Shown: piece after piece, positions 61,080-64,000 of the stretch
Layout of the letters: each line of letters starts with the position of its first letter
How positions within the stretch are numbered: position 1 is the stretch's first letter
Origin: Streptomyces caelestis
GTDB taxonomy: Bacteria; Actinomycetota; Actinomycetes; Streptomycetales; Streptomycetaceae
Direction: 5' to 3'
Length of the DNA stretch: 64,000 nt
Assembly: GCF_001279005.1 (NCBI RefSeq)
Contig: NZ_LGCN01000096.1
Coordinates: 62,001 to 126,000, forward strand
Made by a program: the position numbers and the translations under genes
The notes under the pieces: generated by a model
The model's database searches: none
What the model saw: the letters and a program-made list of their open reading frames with translations, nothing else
Told to the model about the DNA's origin: nothing

Positions 61080-62954
61080 TCACCTGGACAGGTCCGCCTC
61101 CGCCTCATCCGGCTCGCGGTACCCGCGGGACTGCGTCCTGAACAGTCGGGCGTATATGCCCCCGGCGGCGAGGAGGCGCCCGTGGTCGCCTTGCTCGGCG
61201 ATCCGTCCGTCGCTGAGCACCGCGATGTGGTCGGCCGCCCTCGTCGTTCCCATGCGATGGGAGATCAGCAGGCTGGTGCGCCCCGCCCGGTACTCCCCCA
61301 GCCTCTTGTGGATCTCGTACTCGGCCTCCGCGTCGAGCCCGGAGCTGGGTTCGTCCAGGATGAGCAGGTCCCGGTCGTCGCGGAGGAACGCCCGCGCCAG
61401 GGCCACCCGCTGCCACTGGCCTCCGGACAACAGCATTCCGGAAGCGGGATCGTCGTCGGCGGGGTTCTCGAACATCCTGCTGAGGAAGGTGTCGTACCCG
61501 TGAGGCAGTCCGTCGATCAGGTCGTGGACTCCAGCGCGCCGGGCGGCCACCGCGACGCGAGGCCGGTCCCCGAGGGCGGAGAGGTCGCCGAGCCCTATGT
61601 TCTCTCCCGCGGTGAGGTCGTAGCAGGTGTAGTCCTGGAACACCGCGCTCATCCGCTCCCGCAGCTCGGCCGGGTCGAGGTCGCGCAGGTCGACGCCGTC
61701 CCACAGCACCACACCGCGGGTCGGATCGTAGAGTCGGCACAACAGCTTGACCAAGGTGGACTTCCCCTCGCCGTTGTGTCCGACCAGGGCCGTGGTCTCC
61801 CCGCTCGCGATGAACAGGTCGACTCCGCGCAGGATCCATGGCTGGTCCTCGGCATAGCGAAACCACACCCCACGGAACTCGATGCCCCGGCGCAGCGGCG
61901 GTACGGCGCATGCCGCCGCGGGCACGGGGAGGGTCGACGGGGTACGCATGACAGCCTGGTGGTGGCCGAACATCAGCATCGCGTCATGCACGCCGGACAG
62001 ACTTCTTACGACGCTTGCGAGGGAACCCTGCGCACCGGCCACGGAGGCGGCGAACATGGCGACGTCGCCGGCGGTGAACTCTCCCGACAGCGCCGCCCGG
62101 GTGGCCCAGACCAGCCCCGCGCCGGCCACCGCCGCGGACAACAGTGACAGCCCGCCCTGAGTGTGCAGCGCGCGCCGGTCCAGCCGGTCCTTGGCCGCAT
62201 TGATGGTGCGCATCTCGCTGAGCATCCTGCCGCGCAGGAACCCTGCGAGGCCGAAGAGACGGACCTCCTTGGCCGCCTTCAGGTCACGCAGGAGATCCGT
62301 GTAGAAGATCTCCCGGCGTTCGGCCGGTCCCAGCCGCCAGCGCAGACCCGCCCGGCGCCGGTTGAGTGCTGTCTCCGCCAGCAGTGCGGGAATCACCGCT
62401 GCCGTCACCACGCCGGCCATGACGGGGCTGAGCAGAATGAGCGCGACGAGGAATCCGCCGAGGGTGAGCCCGCCCTGCAGCAGACCCAGCAGACTGGTGA
62501 GGATCTGCCCGGGGCTCTCGCTCCCCGCCTGCTGCGCCAGCATGAGCCGGTTGTGGAAGCGGGGGTCCTCCAGCTGGGCCAGCCCCTGAAGAGTTCCCGT
62601 CTTGGTGAACAACCGGTCCCTGACGGTGAGTTTCACTCTGCGTGACAGTCGGTTCCCCGCGTACACCGCGGCGTGGGGAACCAGCGCGGAGATCACCCCG
62701 GCGGCCGCCAATGACCCGGCCCACACGAGAAGGTGGCGCAGTGCTCCGGGGGACGGCTGAGTGATGCCGTCGAGGAGGAGCTTGGTGAGCCAGGCGGACA
62801 GCACGGGCGCCCCGCCGGCGCAGAGAGCCGCCAGGACGAGGAGGGCAACGGCGGAGGGATCGGCACGGCAGGCCAGGGCGAGGGCGACCAGCACATCCTT
62901 CAGCCGTCCCCGGTCGGCCTCGTCGGACCGTGGCCGCGCTGCGGGGCTCCTCAC
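61080..62954 (-). CDS. ABC exporter, fused permease and ATPase
   Basis: A 624-residue half-transporter. Six helices lie in residues about 20-330 (AVALLVLAALCAGGAPVLSAWL, GGLTLGGFLVALILLSPVMAGVV). The ATPase follows with Walker A GHNGEGKST, Q-loop VFQDYTCYDLT, signature LSGGQWQRVALARAFL, Walker B LLILDEPSSGLD and LISHRMGTTRAADHI. It lacks a C39 peptidase domain, so it does not itself cut a double-Gly leader. Its GTG overlaps the thioredoxin stop (GTGA). In context it probably exports a peptide, possibly the Cys-rich peptide encoded convergently. Confidence 0.9.
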   Translation of the reverse strand: MRSPAARPRSDEADRGRLKDVLVALALACRADPSAVALLVLAALCAGGAPVLSAWLTKLLLDGITQPSPGALRHLLVWAGSLAAAGVISALVPHAAVYAGNRLSRRVKLTVRDRLFTKTGTLQGLAQLEDPRFHNRLMLAQQAGSESPGQILTSLLGLLQGGLTLGGFLVALILLSPVMAGVVTAAVIPALLAETALNRRRAGLRWRLGPAERREIFYTDLLRDLKAAKEVRLFGLAGFLRGRMLSEMRTINAAKDRLDRRALHTQGGLSLLSAAVAGAGLVWATRAALSGEFTAGDVAMFAASVAGAQGSLASVVRSLSGVHDAMLMFGHHQAVMRTPSTLPVPAAACAVPPLRRGIEFRGVWFRYAEDQPWILRGVDLFIASGETTALVGHNGEGKSTLVKLLCRLYDPTRGVVLWDGVDLRDLDPAELRERMSAVFQDYTCYDLTAGENIGLGDLSALGDRPRVAVAARRAGVHDLIDGLPHGYDTFLSRMFENPADDDPASGMLLSGGQWQRVALARAFLRDDRDLLILDEPSSGLDAEAEYEIHKRLGEYRAGRTSLLISHRMGTTRAADHIAVLSDGRIAEQGDHGRLLAAGGIYARLFRTQSRGYREPDEAEADLSR

Positions 62955-63505
62955 ACCGTCACCCCGGCGGGCAACTCGGCGACTTTGCGGGTGGCGAGGG
63001 TGACGGCGCCACCGGCGCCCAGAATCCCGAAGGCCGGGAAGCCGTCGACGGCGAAGGCCGACTGAACCGGTCCGTCCGGCTCCTCGACGACGACTCGGGC
63101 CACGTCCGCGAACTCCCGTGCGTAGTCGGCGGCTTCTCCGGGGGGTCCAGAGATCACGACGAGCACGTGGTCACGGCCGCCGGGTACGGCGGCAGCGTAA
63201 CGGAGCATCGGCGGTACGGCCTTCTCGCACGGCGCGCATCCGGGCGACAGGAAGCCGAGGACGGTCGGAACGAGGAGCGTGTCGCGTGAGACGGTCTCCC
63301 CCTCGATGGTTCCGGCGGTGAACGGGCCCGCTTCGGAGCCCATGGGGCGTGGTCGGCCCGCCATCCGGTTCTGCCGCTGCTCTCCCCCGCCTTCGGCGAG
63401 AAGTCCCGCATGCTCGCGCATCCGCAGGACGACACCGAAGGTGATGACCAGGTTGAGCAGGCTCAACAGGACGAGGAAGCAGATCAGGGCGACGAGAATC
63501 GGCAT
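62951..63505 (-). CDS. Membrane-anchored TlpA/MauD-like thioredoxin
   Basis: A 184-residue protein. ATG 63505 follows GAGGGG. One N-terminal helix (ILVALICFLVLLSLLNLVITF) anchors it with the thioredoxin domain outside. The redox motif CAPC is in LGFLSPGCAPCEKAVPPMLRY near residue 86, and the C-terminal cis-Pro region is in VDGFPAFGILGAGG. Such proteins make or isomerise disulfides in exported proteins. It is coupled to the exporter and lies 52 bp after the MauE-like gene, which is the usual electron partner. Confidence 0.88.
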   Translation of the reverse strand: MPILVALICFLVLLSLLNLVITFGVVLRMREHAGLLAEGGGEQRQNRMAGRPRPMGSEAGPFTAGTIEGETVSRDTLLVPTVLGFLSPGCAPCEKAVPPMLRYAAAVPGGRDHVLVVISGPPGEAADYAREFADVARVVVEEPDGPVQSAFAVDGFPAFGILGAGGAVTLATRKVAELPAGVTV

Positions 63506-63557
63506 AACAACCCCTCTTTTCTGGGCACGGGTGGCTGGTGATGCGGGGTGGAAGCGT

Positions 63558-64000
63558 TTATCGGACGGGCTCGGGAAGGTTGGGGCGTGTGGTGGGGAGG
63601 AAGAGCTCCACAAGGTCGTCGAAGAGGACGAACACGCTCGCGAGAACGGCCCCCGTAGCGGCCGCCAGGACGACTCCCGGACCGTCCGCACCGCTCTCCG
63701 CGGCTGTCATGTGGCCGAGCAGCCCTCCCACGGCGGCAAAGACGAGAAAGAGATTGCGAATGACGTGACGGACGCCCAGCACCGATCCACGGGCTCCGAA
63801 GCAGCGACAGGGCGCCTGCGTGCCGTTGACCAGGGCCAGGGCGATCACGGCGGTGAAGGCCAGCAGTAACGCCAGGCTGAGACTCAGCGCGGCGGCGTGG
63901 AACCAGGAAGCTTGTACCCGCAGCGGCCCGACCGGCATCAGGGCGCAGGCGAACAACGCGGGCACCATGGCCTCGGCGGCTGTCGCCATGACCGCCGCGG
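63558..64000 (-). CDS. MauE/DoxX-like redox membrane protein (5' end outside window)
   Basis: At least 147 residues to the right edge. The frame stays open to base 64000; an ATG at 63989 exists, but the usual first helix of MauE would then be missing, so the gene probably continues. Helices are ALSLSLALLLAFTAVIALALV, FLVFAAVGGLLGHM and GVVLAAATGAVLASVFVLF; the motif CRCFGARGSVLGVRHVIRN matches the C(x)CFG motif of MauE. MauE relatives pass electrons between quinone and periplasmic thioredoxins. It is upstream of the thioredoxin and exporter genes. Confidence 0.82.
   Translation of the reverse strand, partial: AAVMATAAEAMVPALFACALMPVGPLRVQASWFHAAALSLSLALLLAFTAVIALALVNGTQAPCRCFGARGSVLGVRHVIRNLFLVFAAVGGLLGHMTAAESGADGPGVVLAAATGAVLASVFVLFDDLVELFLPTTRPNLPEPVR

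Noticed and set aside
1..64000. CRISPR arrays, tRNA or rRNA genes, prophage or integrative element borders
   Set aside because: No regularly spaced repeats, no tRNA-like cloverleaf ending, no integrase; the DUF1469/holin-like gene stands alone.

Overview
The window looks like a stretch of Streptomyces chromosome (or a very close actinomycete). It is extremely GC-rich, almost every third codon position is G or C, and GTG starts and 4-bp GTGA/ATGA start-stop overlaps are common. Gene content also fits: a crotonyl-CoA carboxylase/reductase and MeaA-type mutase cluster, an F420-dependent oxidoreductase, a DUF4383 membrane protein, an AfsR-like regulator remnant, Tat and lipoprotein signals. From memory only, gene order resembles part of the S. 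coelicolor SCO64xx region; this was not checked. No rRNA, tRNA, CRISPR array or intact insertion sequence was seen.

Layout. 1-3671 (-): coupled NDH-2-like dehydrogenase, short transketolase and LigD polymerase-domain protein, divergent from an F420 luciferase-like enzyme (3816-4778). 5260-6800: holin-like membrane protein, VOC protein and a frameshifted acetyltransferase. 6841-12448 (-): DUF4383 membrane protein followed by four tightly packed peptidases (M55, M20, S9, S66). 12605-16665 (+): two SDR-type proteins and a DNA photolyase. 16782-22584: DHA2 transporter with a fused beta-sandwich tail, SRPBCC protein, secreted S33 peptidase, second broken acetyltransferase. 22591-32772: HEAT-repeat protein, then the ethylmalonyl-CoA pathway genes (two-domain 3-hydroxyacyl-CoA dehydrogenase, TetR regulator, ccr, meaA, mcl, mch, mcd). 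32943-34446: phosphatidylethanolamine synthesis (psd, pssA). 34531-39147 (-): GT39-like membrane glycosyltransferase and an ABC exporter pair. 39148-40477: AT-richer intergenic region and a small secreted protein.

40784-47480: glycerate kinase, ADP-ribosylglycohydrolase, sirtuin, Ogt, Ada/AlkA fusion repair protein, DUF72. 47521-53637: Tat-exported GH2 beta-galactosidase with a LamG-like insertion, a lipoprotein, a membrane-anchored ricin-B lectin protein. 54027-59103 (-): tiny membrane ORF, macrodomain hydrolase, phytoene-desaturase-like FAD enzyme, inositol-phosphatase-like enzyme, gamma-glutamyltransferase-like enzyme. 59452-60616: remnant of an AfsR-like regulator. 60743-64000: cysteine-rich 71-aa peptide convergent with an ABC exporter, a membrane-anchored CxxC thioredoxin and a MauE/DoxX-like redox membrane protein, running off the right edge.

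How the genes work together. The ethylmalonyl-CoA block converts acetyl-CoA-derived C4 units to glyoxylate and propionyl-CoA and also yields ethylmalonyl-CoA, a polyketide extender. The four-peptidase operon looks like a peptide or murein-peptide degradation unit. Sirtuin, ADP-ribosylglycohydrolase and macrodomain proteins form a loose NAD/ADP-ribose neighbourhood. The right-edge module (Cys-rich peptide, exporter, disulfide machinery) is the best candidate for an undescribed system.
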